A DNA stretch of 11,238 nt from positions 1 to 11,238 of the forward strand of contig VFLB01000238.1 of assembly GCA_009914645.1 (NCBI GenBank). The letters are read 5' to 3'. Below, in pieces: positions 1-7,025 of the stretch. Position numbers and translations under genes: made by a program. The notes under the pieces were generated by a model that ran no database searches, was not told the DNA's origin, and was given only the letters and a program-made list of their open reading frames with translations. The DNA is from Synechococcaceae bacterium Bin_79_3. GTDB lineage: Bacteria; Cyanobacteriota; Cyanobacteriia; PCC-6307; Cyanobiaceae. Every line of letters begins with the position of its first letter. The first letter of the stretch is position 1.

Positions 1-922
1 GTACGGCCCCGGGCATATTTCCAACTGCGTAATGCTGCACACCAAATTTTTCGATTACTGGATCCGTGTGTGTTGTTTCTTCGCTGGTGGCAATACAACC
101 ACCTTGATCAATTGCCACATCTACAATTACCGAACCCGGTTTCATTTGTTGTACTAATTGTTCGTCTACCAAGGTTGGTGCCCTACCACCAGGAGTTAAA
201 ACAGCACCGATTAGAAGATCTGCAGTTGGCACCACCCGTTCGATTAGGCCGCGGCTGCTTACCAAACTCACCAATCTGCCCCGGCGATCCGCTTCAAGGC
301 TGCGCAGCCGTTGGGGGGAGCGATCCAAGAGCAACACCTCTGCATCCATAGCAGCAGCAATTCGGGCCGCATTCCAACCCACGGTGCCTGCCCCTAAAAC
401 AACCACCCGAGCAGGTTTTACCCCGGTGCAGCCGCCGAGAAGTACCCCCCTGCCGCCGTGGGGTCTTTCCAGCAGGTAAGCACCAGCCTGGGTAGCTAAA
501 CGCCCGGCAATTTCGCTCATTGGTGCCAGTAAGGGCAAGCTGCCATCTTCGAGTTGCACCGTTTCGTAGGCGATTGAGGTGCAACCGCTGCTCAGTAGTG
601 CTTTCCCAACACTGGGATACGCCGCAAGATGTAAGTAGGTGAAAAGTACTAAATCGGGGCGTAGATATTGAAATTCCAGCTCCTGAGGTTCTTTCACCTT
701 CACCACTAGGTGGGCTTCCCATGCCGCTTGGCAATCCACCAATTGGGCACCCGCTTGGGCAAAGGCTTCATCGTTTATCCCTGCACCAGTGCCTGCACCG
801 TGTTCTACCCGCACTTCTAAACCCACCGATACCAATTCCCGCACCCCGTCTGGGGTGAGTGCCACCCGTTGTTCATCGCGTTTGATCTCGCGAGGGATGC
901 CTACGCTGCTAATTGAGGCCAT
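1..922 (-). CDS. ald: Alanine dehydrogenase, 3' end cut off by window edge
   Basis: Catalyses reversible NAD-dependent oxidative deamination of L-alanine to pyruvate and ammonia in the cytoplasm. The visible 307 residues start at an ATG (920-922) and end at the motif NMPGAV near the window edge. Family members are about 370 residues, so roughly 60 are missing. The N-terminal half carries the substrate-site residues expected from characterised alanine dehydrogenases: R19, K77 (in KVKEP) and the catalytic H98 (in FTYLHLA). The Rossmann fold follows, with GAGTVG at 177-182 and D200 at the end of the second strand, typical for NAD binding. Catalytic D272 lies in VAIDQGG. The gene lies 58 bases downstream of nadE on the same strand, so it may be co-transcribed with the NAD-synthesis genes, although the gap contains a hairpin. 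Family identity is certain. Whether the enzyme works mainly in alanine breakdown or synthesis cannot be read from the sequence. Confidence 0.96.
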   Translation of the reverse strand, partial: MASISSVGIPREIKRDEQRVALTPDGVRELVSVGLEVRVEHGAGTGAGINDEAFAQAGAQLVDCQAAWEAHLVVKVKEPQELEFQYLRPDLVLFTYLHLAAYPSVGKALLSSGCTSIAYETVQLEDGSLPLLAPMSEIAGRLATQAGAYLLERPHGGRGVLLGGCTGVKPARVVVLGAGTVGWNAARIAAAMDAEVLLLDRSPQRLRSLEADRRGRLVSLVSSRGLIERVVPTADLLIGAVLTPGGRAPTLVDEQLVQQMKPGSVIVDVAIDQGGCIATSEETTHTDPVIEKFGVQHYAVGNMPGAV

Positions 923-940
923 GGGAAATAAACTCTCTAT

Positions 941-978
941 TCAGCCTGGCTAATTTTCGCTTGAATTGCCAGTGCTGA
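941..978 (-). other. Imperfect hairpin between nadE and ald
   Basis: TCAGCCTGGC (941-950) pairs with GCCAGTGCTGA (968-978) with one bulged base, around a 17-base loop. On the transcribed (minus) strand it is not followed by a run of T, so it does not look like a standard intrinsic terminator. It could be an mRNA processing or stabilising hairpin, or chance. Confidence 0.35.
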
Positions 979-980
979 TT

Positions 981-2678
981 TCAGCCCCCTGAAGCAATTG
1001 GCATTCGCCAGCCGCTGCCAAAAGAACGACCGCTCACTTTCAGCACTGGTGCAGCTTGACGGCGCTTGAATTCAGAGCGGCGCACAAGCTGTTGCACGCG
1101 TTTGAGTAGATCCTCATTAAAACCAGCATTAATCAACTCTTCTGTGCTGGCATTGTTTTCCAATAGTTCCCGCAGCATTGGATCCAGCAGAGGGTATTGG
1201 GGTAATGAATCACTATCTTTTTGATCTGGCCGCAATTCAGCGCTGGGTGGTTTTTCCCGAATTTCAGCGCCGATTAAAGGCCCTTCTAAAGGGAGCCCAT
1301 GTAGCTCTCGTTGTTTTTTGCTGGCGGGGCTATCAAGCCAGGCGGCTAACGCAAACACATCGGTTTTAAATAAATCACCAATTACCGCAAGCCCACCGTT
1401 CATATCGCCATAAAGGGTGCAATACCCCACCGCAAGTTCGGATTTATTTCCTGTTGCCAAAAGTAGTTGGCCCTCCTGGTTGGCAATAGCCATCAGCAAG
1501 GTGCCACGAATACGCGATTGCAGATTTTCAGCGCTTATCCCCTCAGGATTGCCACCAAGAGCTGGGTTAAGGCTTCGGTTGAACTCAGCCATTAAGGGGG
1601 CAATTGATATTTGGCTATGCCGGAGCGAAAGCCGCTGGGCCAAGGCTTCGGCATCGCTAAGGGAACCGGCGGAGCTGTAAGGAGAGGGCATCAAAACGCA
1701 ACGCACCCGATCCGCCCCTAGGGCTGCCGCTGCAAGGCAAACCACCAATGCGGAATCAATCCCACCACTGAGGCCGATTAGGGCAGAGCTAAAGCCACAT
1801 TTTTTTGCGTAGTCGTGCAGGCCAAGCACCAATATTTGCCAAATTTCTTCTTGTTCGGATGTTGATGAATATGTTGATAAATAATCATCGTTTGTTTGCG
1901 AAGTTGCTGTTTTGCTATCGCTATCCCAACACGCCACTTTGGTTTCTGCGCAGGGAAGTTGAAGCAATAAGTTGCCGGTGGCTGCCATCACAAAACTATT
2001 GCCATCAAAAATCAACTCATCGTTGCCCCCTACCTGGTTCACATAAACCACTGCACATTGCAACTCACGGGCAGCCGCCGCCGCCAGCATTTGCCGCTGT
2101 TTTTGTTTGCCTCGGCCGTAGGGGGAAGCGGAGAGGTTTATAAGTAATTCGGGCTTAAAGGGGGCAAGGGCAGTGATTGGATTCGGCTGGTTACTGGCTA
2201 AGTGTTCGCCCACCCAGAGGTCTTCGCAGAGGGTTAAACCGAGGCGCAATGGCTGCTGGCCAGGGGTTTCCTCTATGTCTATCCAGCAAGCTTGATCGCC
2301 AGGCAAGAAGTAACGCTGCTCATCAAAAACGTCGTAGCTCGGCAGTAGCTGTTTACGGGCCACCACTTGCCAAGTGTTTTTTTGAATTAAGGCCATCCCA
2401 TTAAAAAGATGCTTACCGGCTGGTTCCACCACTCCAGCGAGCAAATTAAAACCAGCCGGTAAAGCGCTGGCCAAAAGATCAAGTTGCTTGTGTTGTTGCT
2501 GCAATAAGGCAGGCTGCAGCAATAGATCACGAGGGGGGTAACCCCATAACGCCAGCTCTGGGGCAAGGCCAAGGCTGGCCCCAGAAGCAACGGCCTCAAG
2601 GCAATGTTCAACCAATGCAGCGCGATTGCCGGCGAGATCCCCAATCAAGGGATTGCATTGAATCAGGGCAATCCGCAC
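981..2678 (-). CDS. nadE: Glutamine-dependent NAD+ synthetase
   Basis: Last step of NAD synthesis: amidates deamido-NAD to NAD+ using ATP and ammonia released from glutamine. The 565 residues have the usual two-domain layout. The N-terminal nitrilase-fold glutaminase (about 1-250) has its catalytic triad at E41 (APELALWG), K109 (ARKQLLPSYDVFDE) and C151 (LTLCEDLW). The C-terminal ammonia-dependent synthetase domain (about 275-565) has the pyrophosphatase loop SGGIDS at 304-309, the deamido-NAD-binding segment KPPSAELRPDQ at 476-486, and a conserved tail RSFGSGWRMPIA. Residues 252-275, rich in S, T and D, form the linker. The start is GTG at 2676-2678, because the nitrilase domain begins at once with MRIALIQCNP. 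This start overlaps the end of nadD by 16 bases, suggesting translational coupling of consecutive pathway steps. No Shine-Dalgarno sequence is visible. Confidence 0.96.
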   Translation of the reverse strand: MRIALIQCNPLIGDLAGNRAALVEHCLEAVASGASLGLAPELALWGYPPRDLLLQPALLQQQHKQLDLLASALPAGFNLLAGVVEPAGKHLFNGMALIQKNTWQVVARKQLLPSYDVFDEQRYFLPGDQACWIDIEETPGQQPLRLGLTLCEDLWVGEHLASNQPNPITALAPFKPELLINLSASPYGRGKQKQRQMLAAAAARELQCAVVYVNQVGGNDELIFDGNSFVMAATGNLLLQLPCAETKVACWDSDSKTATSQTNDDYLSTYSSTSEQEEIWQILVLGLHDYAKKCGFSSALIGLSGGIDSALVVCLAAAALGADRVRCVLMPSPYSSAGSLSDAEALAQRLSLRHSQISIAPLMAEFNRSLNPALGGNPEGISAENLQSRIRGTLLMAIANQEGQLLLATGNKSELAVGYCTLYGDMNGGLAVIGDLFKTDVFALAAWLDSPASKKQRELHGLPLEGPLIGAEIREKPPSAELRPDQKDSDSLPQYPLLDPMLRELLENNASTEELINAGFNEDLLKRVQQLVRRSEFKRRQAAPVLKVSGRSFGSGWRMPIASGG

Positions 2679-3307
2679 GGAGAGGGGAGGTCGGCAGCGG
2701 TGAATCCATAGAGATTCTGCTCTACCAGTTGGGGTAACAGCGGGGCGGGCACAAGTTCTGGGTTGGGATGGCGTCTAATAGTGGAACTGGCGGATTCTGG
2801 AATCAGGAGAGCCAAATGGCTGAGCTTGCCCCCAAGCTTTTCCAGTAATTCCAAATCATCTTTTTGGATTGGCCAGCCGCAACGAGGTACCACTGCCAGT
2901 TGGCAGTGGGGTAACCATTGCTCCACTGCATACCAACTGGGTATTTGGGCTAGTAGGTCGCTGCCCACCACCATCACTGTTTGATGTTCGGGAAATTGTT
3001 TTTTGGCCCTACTAAGGCTGTTAAGGGCCCTACTGCTGCTGAAATCCTGCCGCAGCTGCAATCTGCCTGGCTCGTGCAGAGCTGCTAGCTCATCAACAAC
3101 TGCCCCCAACAAAGCAGCCCGCACTTGAAGCGGGGCTCCATGTTGTTTAAAAGGATTTTCGCTAACCCAGGTGCAAACCAGCGGATATAGCTCCAGCAAC
3201 CCTTGTAAAACCGCCCGGTGCCCAACGGTGGGTGGATCGGCACTTGTGCCAAAAAGGGCAACACTTGCTGCGCTGGCAGTATTCGCGCTGGAAGTATTCG
3301 CGCTCAT
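2663..3307 (-). CDS. nadD: Nicotinate-nucleotide adenylyltransferase
   Basis: Transfers AMP from ATP to nicotinate mononucleotide, giving deamido-NAD, the substrate of the NadE encoded just downstream. The 214-residue protein matches the family's usual size of about 190-220. The nucleotidyltransferase motif begins at ALFGTSADPPTVGH, with the (H/T)xGH signature as TVGH at 27-30. A GSDLL segment (115-119) and the C-terminal ASSTIRR (173-179), a form of the ISSTxIR motif, complete the active site. I chose the ATG at 3305-3307, which overlaps the upstream GTPase stop as ATGA. An in-frame TTG at 3347-3349 would add 14 residues but overlaps the GTPase gene by 46 bases and looks less likely. Residues 1-15 are a low-complexity S/A/N/T leader before the fold begins, partly made by a 15-base tandem duplication. 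Function is confident; the exact start is moderately sure. Confidence 0.92.
   Translation of the reverse strand: MSANTSSANTASAASVALFGTSADPPTVGHRAVLQGLLELYPLVCTWVSENPFKQHGAPLQVRAALLGAVVDELAALHEPGRLQLRQDFSSSRALNSLSRAKKQFPEHQTVMVVGSDLLAQIPSWYAVEQWLPHCQLAVVPRCGWPIQKDDLELLEKLGGKLSHLALLIPESASSTIRRHPNPELVPAPLLPQLVEQNLYGFTAADLPSPCGLP
3278..3307. repeat. 15-base tandem repeat at the nadD 5' end
   Basis: Two adjacent copies, AGTATTCGCGCTGGA (3278-3292) and AGTATTCGCGCTCAT (3293-3307), agree at their first 12 bases. The repeat is in frame with nadD and encodes a repeated S-A-N-T near the N-terminus, ahead of the folded domain. It includes the nadD start codon and the upstream GTPase stop codon. Confidence 0.75.
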
Positions 3308-4590
3308 GGCAGTGGGCTGGGAGACCAGGGAGCTTGCTGGCTTAACCAACTGTTTGCACTTGGTTCAAGTTGCCGCAGTCGTCGCAATAGGGCTGCTGGT
3401 CTACTGGGGCCGCGATGGGCTGCCAACAGCAACTGTTTGGTGGTTTCACGGCCGGTTCTACGGGTTCCGTGTACCGCAAGCGCCACCTGGGCTAAGGCCA
3501 CCGGAGCTGCAGGGGCAAGGCTGAGGCCAGCGCTGGCAGGGGCAGCCAGCAGCAAAAATTGTTTTACTACCCCCAATAAAGCTTGTAATCCCCATTGCAC
3601 TCCCCCCAGCAAGGCGCTGTTTTGGCCGATGTGTTGCAAAAGTTTCTTGGTTTGCGGGCTGTGGAGCCGCAAGCCATAAAGCTCACAAAGCTGGAGCACC
3701 AGAGCGCCATCAGCGGCGGCACTGCCGGCTAGATCAAGCATTGCTAAGGGGTTGATTGCTACGCCAGCTGCTTTGAGGGTGGCAAATCGACCAATTAAAC
3801 CTTGGGCCGCTTGTTGTCTTTGCTGGAGTCGTTGTTCCAGTAAGCGGCGACTAAATGTTTCAGCGCGATGGAGGCTGTTTACCGTTAGGAGAAGTTGGCC
3901 TTGCTTTTCTAATAATTCCAGGAGTTGAATTTTTAACGGTTCCACCTCTGGTGCCAGAGCTTTACTGCGTACGCGTCCGTCGCTTAATAATTCCGCCTTG
4001 CGGGGGGCAGCCGCCACCCAGATGAGTTGTAATTCCTGGCCCGCTCGGCGTTGGATTGAATCCCCTAGTTCGGCCCGTTGTTGGGGGTTCCAGCGGTCTG
4101 CGCCATTTGCCACCAAAAACAAGGGTTTACCGCTGCGGCGTAATACCTCTAAAGCCTCTAGCTCGGGGCTGCTGAGGTCTGCATTAAGCACAAGCAAAAT
4201 CAAATCGCTACCAGTTGCCAACTTGGTTGCTAGCCGTTGGCGGGCGGGGGCTGCAATTTCATCAATGCCCGGGGTGTCAACAAGCAGCAATGGCCCCAAA
4301 CCAGAAATTTGATGGGGCCAGGGTGCTGTTGCTTGTTTTCTTGTGCAGCCGTGGGCTACATCAGTGCGGAATTTTTCTTCACCTAAAAGGGCGTTTAGCA
4401 AGCTGCTTTTGCCTACGCCCACACGGCCAAAAACCACTAGGCGCAGGGTGCCAGTTTTAAAGCGCTCCAATTGCTTATCTAATCCGAGTAATTCCGGCCC
4501 CAACAATGCCTGCTCCCGGCCACTTAGCTGCAGTTGGCCGCGCCAGCGGTTTAACGGGGCAGCAATGCCAGAAAGGCTATCGCGACTCAC
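3304..4590 (-). CDS. GTP-binding protein with DUF697-type C-terminal region
   Basis: A 428-residue Era/TrmE-like small GTPase domain followed by a region resembling DUF697 (the YcjX/YcjF-associated domain). The GTPase domain shows the G1 P-loop GRVGVGKS at 55-62, a likely G2 threonine at T83, and G3 as DTPG at 105-108. The G4 motif reads NGAD at 162-165, so the usual NKxD lysine is replaced by glycine. Residues 270-345 hold the DUF697-like stretch, including INPLAMLDLAGSAA and LCELYGL, with hydrophobic helices to about 372 that could lie at or in the membrane. An R-rich, helical tail follows. The start is GTG (4588-4590), overlapping the stop of the upstream CNNM gene as GTGA. The stop overlaps nadD. 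Cyanobacterial homologues have no settled function as far as I recall; membrane-associated GTP signalling or assembly is plausible, but this is inference. Confidence 0.85.
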   Translation of the reverse strand: MSRDSLSGIAAPLNRWRGQLQLSGREQALLGPELLGLDKQLERFKTGTLRLVVFGRVGVGKSSLLNALLGEEKFRTDVAHGCTRKQATAPWPHQISGLGPLLLVDTPGIDEIAAPARQRLATKLATGSDLILLVLNADLSSPELEALEVLRRSGKPLFLVANGADRWNPQQRAELGDSIQRRAGQELQLIWVAAAPRKAELLSDGRVRSKALAPEVEPLKIQLLELLEKQGQLLLTVNSLHRAETFSRRLLEQRLQQRQQAAQGLIGRFATLKAAGVAINPLAMLDLAGSAAADGALVLQLCELYGLRLHSPQTKKLLQHIGQNSALLGGVQWGLQALLGVVKQFLLLAAPASAGLSLAPAAPVALAQVALAVHGTRRTGRETTKQLLLAAHRGPSRPAALLRRLRQLEPSANSWLSQQAPWSPSPLP

Positions 4591-5645
4591 TTGGCTGCTA
4601 CCTCATAACTGCGTGGTCGCCACCAGCCAGCTAGCACAGCCAAAACGGCATCAGCACCAATCAAGCCAACAAATGCACCGAATTCATCCACTACTACCCG
4701 CACTGAATCGCTAGACCACATCAATGTGGAGCGGCGGCGAAAGCTGGCGAGAAGGCGGTCTGCTCTGATCATCTCCGGCACGAATTCCACCGGTTTTGAA
4801 AGGCTTGCGGCGGTGGCATTGCCTCGGCCTTGAAGCAGGGCGGTTAGTAAATCATTGCGGCTTGCAACACCAAGTACTTCATCTACCTCTTCCCCTAAAA
4901 TCACCCACCAAGGCGATTCTTGGCTGAGCAGGATGTCGCGTAGTTCTTCGATGCGGCAATGGCCGTTGAGGCTTGGGGCAGACACCCGAGGCAGCATTAG
5001 ATCCCTTGCGGTTAGATCGTTTAGTTGAAATACCTTGGCAATCATTGCGGCTTCATCGGCTTCGATCAAACCTTTTTGAGAGCCAAGCCTTGCCAATAAA
5101 CGAATCTCTTCTTCATCGGTGGTGAGTTCACTCTCAGCGGTGAGGGCCGGCATCACAGTTTCCAGCAACAGGATTAAAGGGGTACCAAGGCGCACCATTA
5201 GTGCAATTGCAGGGGCCGTTACCAGCGAAATCCCCACTGCCATGCGGGTGCCTAAAGCCTTGGGCAGGATCTCTCCCAACAAGATCACCACAAAGGTGAG
5301 TGCAAAAGAAAAGATCGTTAGCGCTTCTCCGCCTAATTTGTTGTTTTTGAAAACCACTGCGGCGTAGCCGCCGAGCATGAGGCTGCCAAAGATATTAAAA
5401 AGATTATTGGCTATTACCAATACGGCTAAAACCCTTGGCAAGCGCCCTTTAAGCCTCTGTAGCAGCAGAGCACCAGGAACCCCCTTTGCCACCATGTCGT
5501 GCACCTTGAGGGGGTTCACCGTTAGAAGCGCTGCTTCCACGCCAGAAGAAAGGGCGGAACCTCCCACCACTACCACTACCAATCCAGCAAGAACGAGAAA
5601 ATCGCTCACAGAAACCCAGAGGGCAAGCCAACCTGACACACTCAT
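4587..5645 (-). CDS. CNNM-type transmembrane protein with CBS pair (hemolysin C/CorB-like)
   Basis: A 352-residue integral membrane protein. The N-terminal CNNM/DUF21 domain (about 12-170) has hydrophobic segments near 15-35, 72-98, 108-127 and 137-162. It carries the family signatures SSGVEAAL (33-40), ANNLFNI (79-85) and GEILPKALGTR (124-134). The amphipathic connector about 175-215 (TTDEEEIRLLARLGSQ, then IEADEAAMIAKVF) leads to RDLMLPR and a cytoplasmic CBS pair (about 215-340). The protein stops after the second CBS repeat and has no CorC/HlyC domain, so it is a short form. Relatives (CorB/CorC, CNNM) are linked to Mg2+ or other divalent-cation transport, and CBS pairs often bind adenine nucleotides. 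The substrate here is not known. The ATG at 5643-5645 is the only sensible start, since the first membrane segment follows directly. It heads the leftward gene cluster. Confidence 0.88.
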   Translation of the reverse strand: MSVSGWLALWVSVSDFLVLAGLVVVVVGGSALSSGVEAALLTVNPLKVHDMVAKGVPGALLLQRLKGRLPRVLAVLVIANNLFNIFGSLMLGGYAAVVFKNNKLGGEALTIFSFALTFVVILLGEILPKALGTRMAVGISLVTAPAIALMVRLGTPLILLLETVMPALTAESELTTDEEEIRLLARLGSQKGLIEADEAAMIAKVFQLNDLTARDLMLPRVSAPSLNGHCRIEELRDILLSQESPWWVILGEEVDEVLGVASRNDLLTALLQGRGNATAASLSKPVEFVPEMIRADRLLASFRRRSTLMWSSDSVRVVVDEFGAFVGLIGADAVLAVLAGWWRPRSYEVAAK

Positions 5646-5679
5646 TTAACCGCCTGCCTCAAGGGCTGACAGATTCACT
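5646..5679. other. 34-base divergent gap between the CNNM gene and pepP
   Basis: Only 34 bases separate the two divergent start codons. I see no convincing -35/-10 pair for either direction, nor a ribosome binding site. The promoters must extend into the opposite gene's 5' coding sequence, or the two start regions overlap. Confidence 0.5.
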
Positions 5680-6996
5680 GTGCCGATTAACTACGCCAAG
5701 CGGCGGGAACTGTTCCTTTCAGCCCTTGGGGGCCTCGCCGCTGTAATACCTGCTGCTCAAGCTCAACGCCACCACGCCGATGTGGAGTTTCCCTTTCGGC
5801 AAGACAGCGATTTCTGGTATCTCACTGGATTTGATGAGCCAGGAGCCGTTGCGTTGTTCTTGCCCCATAGGGCTGAAAACAGCTTTGTTTTGTTTGTGCC
5901 AGCCAAGGACCCCTTGGCAGAGGTATGGGACGGCTTTCGCTGGGGGGTAGAGGGGGCAGTAACTCATTTTGGTGCCGATCTCGCTCACCCCTTAGAGCAG
6001 TTGGATGAGTTGCTACCCAGCTATCTGGAAGGGGCTGAAGGCTTGAGTTTTCGGGTTGGTCGCCATGGCCCCCTTGAAACTTTGTTGTTGCAGTGTTGGG
6101 CCCAGCAACTAGATCGCGCCCCAAGGCGCGGACAGGGGGCAAATCGGCTGGAGGCCCCATGTTCAATCCTGCACAAGATGCGCCTTCGCAAGGAACCAGA
6201 GGAATTAATAAGGCTGCGGGAAGCGGCTCGAATCAGCGCTGAAGCCCATGAGTTGGCGCGGGCGGCAGTGCAACCAGGCATGAATGAAATGCTGGTGCGG
6301 GCCCTTTTGGAACAACATTTTGTGGCCAGTGGCGGCCGCGGCTGCGCTTATCCATCGATTGTTGCTGGGGGCGATAACGCTTGCATCCTTCACTACACCG
6401 CCAATAACGGGGTTCTGCGCGATGGAGATTTGTTATTGATTGATGCTGGATGCAGCCTGCAGGATCACTACAACGGTGACATCACCCGCACTTTTCCGAT
6501 AAATGGTTGCTTCAGCCCAGAGCAGCGGGAGCTATACAACTTGGTTTTAGCGGCTCAGCTAGCGGCATTGCACCAGGTGAAGCCCGGTAATAGCGCTGAA
6601 CATATTCATGAAACCGCCGTGCGGGTTTTGGTGGAAGGGCTGCGCAGCCTTGGTTTGCTACGGGGAGATCTGGATGGCTTGATTGAGCGAGGGGCTTACC
6701 GGCACCTTTACATGCATCGCACTGGCCACTGGCTTGGCCTTGATGTGCACGATGTAGGGGCTTATCGGTTGGGAGAACATCCCGTAACGCTTGAGGAGGG
6801 CATGGTGCTCACTGTGGAGCCAGGTCTTTATGTGAGCGACCGCTTGCCAGTGCCCGATGGCCAACCTCAAATCGAAGCGAGGTGGAAAGGTATTGGGATT
6901 CGCATCGAAGATGATGTGGCGGTAAGCGCAAGCGGTGGCGAAGTGCTCTCCGCTGCTGCCCTCAAGGCAACTGCTGATATGGAAAGGAGTGGCTGA
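5680..6996 (+). CDS. pepP: Xaa-Pro aminopeptidase (aminopeptidase P)
   Basis: Cytoplasmic dimetal (usually Mn) peptidase of family M24B that removes an N-terminal residue preceding proline. The 438 residues match the E. coli enzyme in size and order. The N-terminal creatinase-like domain (about 1-165) includes FPFRQDSDFWYLTGFDEP at 37-54. The C-terminal pita-bread domain (about 170-420) holds the five metal ligands D255 (LIDAG), D267 (GDITRTFP), H350 (GHWLGLDVHD), E380 (TVEPGLY) and E410 (IRIEDDV). The start is GTG at 5680-5682. An in-frame stop at 5647-5649 leaves no other ordinary start upstream, and the family's YAKRRE N-terminus follows immediately. The last 12 codons overlap the 3' end of the convergent HAD gene by 35 bases, within one copy of a 17-base direct repeat. 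No signal peptide is seen. Confidence 0.95.
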   Translation: MPINYAKRRELFLSALGGLAAVIPAAQAQRHHADVEFPFRQDSDFWYLTGFDEPGAVALFLPHRAENSFVLFVPAKDPLAEVWDGFRWGVEGAVTHFGADLAHPLEQLDELLPSYLEGAEGLSFRVGRHGPLETLLLQCWAQQLDRAPRRGQGANRLEAPCSILHKMRLRKEPEELIRLREAARISAEAHELARAAVQPGMNEMLVRALLEQHFVASGGRGCAYPSIVAGGDNACILHYTANNGVLRDGDLLLIDAGCSLQDHYNGDITRTFPINGCFSPEQRELYNLVLAAQLAALHQVKPGNSAEHIHETAVRVLVEGLRSLGLLRGDLDGLIERGAYRHLYMHRTGHWLGLDVHDVGAYRLGEHPVTLEEGMVLTVEPGLYVSDRLPVPDGQPQIEARWKGIGIRIEDDVAVSASGGEVLSAAALKATADMERSG

Positions 6997-7025
6997 GCTC
7001 AAGCATCACCTCAAGGCAACTGCTG
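6960..7025. repeat. 17-base direct repeat at the pepP/HAD 3' overlap
   Basis: CCTCAAGGCAACTGCTG occurs exactly at 6960-6976 and again at 7009-7025, 49 bases apart. The first copy lies in the last codons of pepP and spans the HAD stop codon. The second lies only in the HAD gene, where it is read in a different frame. It may be the footprint of a short duplication that reshaped one or both C-termini. Confidence 0.8.

Noticed and set aside
294..734. A 146-codon minus-strand frame within ald
   Set aside because: It is an alternate-frame shadow of alanine dehydrogenase, whose own frame carries all catalytic motifs through the window edge.
3308..3349. TTG start for nadD adding 14 residues
   Set aside because: It overlaps the GTPase gene by 46 bases and adds no conserved sequence. 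The ATG overlapping the GTPase stop fits the pattern of coupling in this cluster.
3218..3679. A 153-codon open frame on the plus strand opposite the GTPase and nadD
   Set aside because: It lies wholly antisense to two confident genes, has arginine- and cysteine-rich shadow composition, and shows no recognisable domain.
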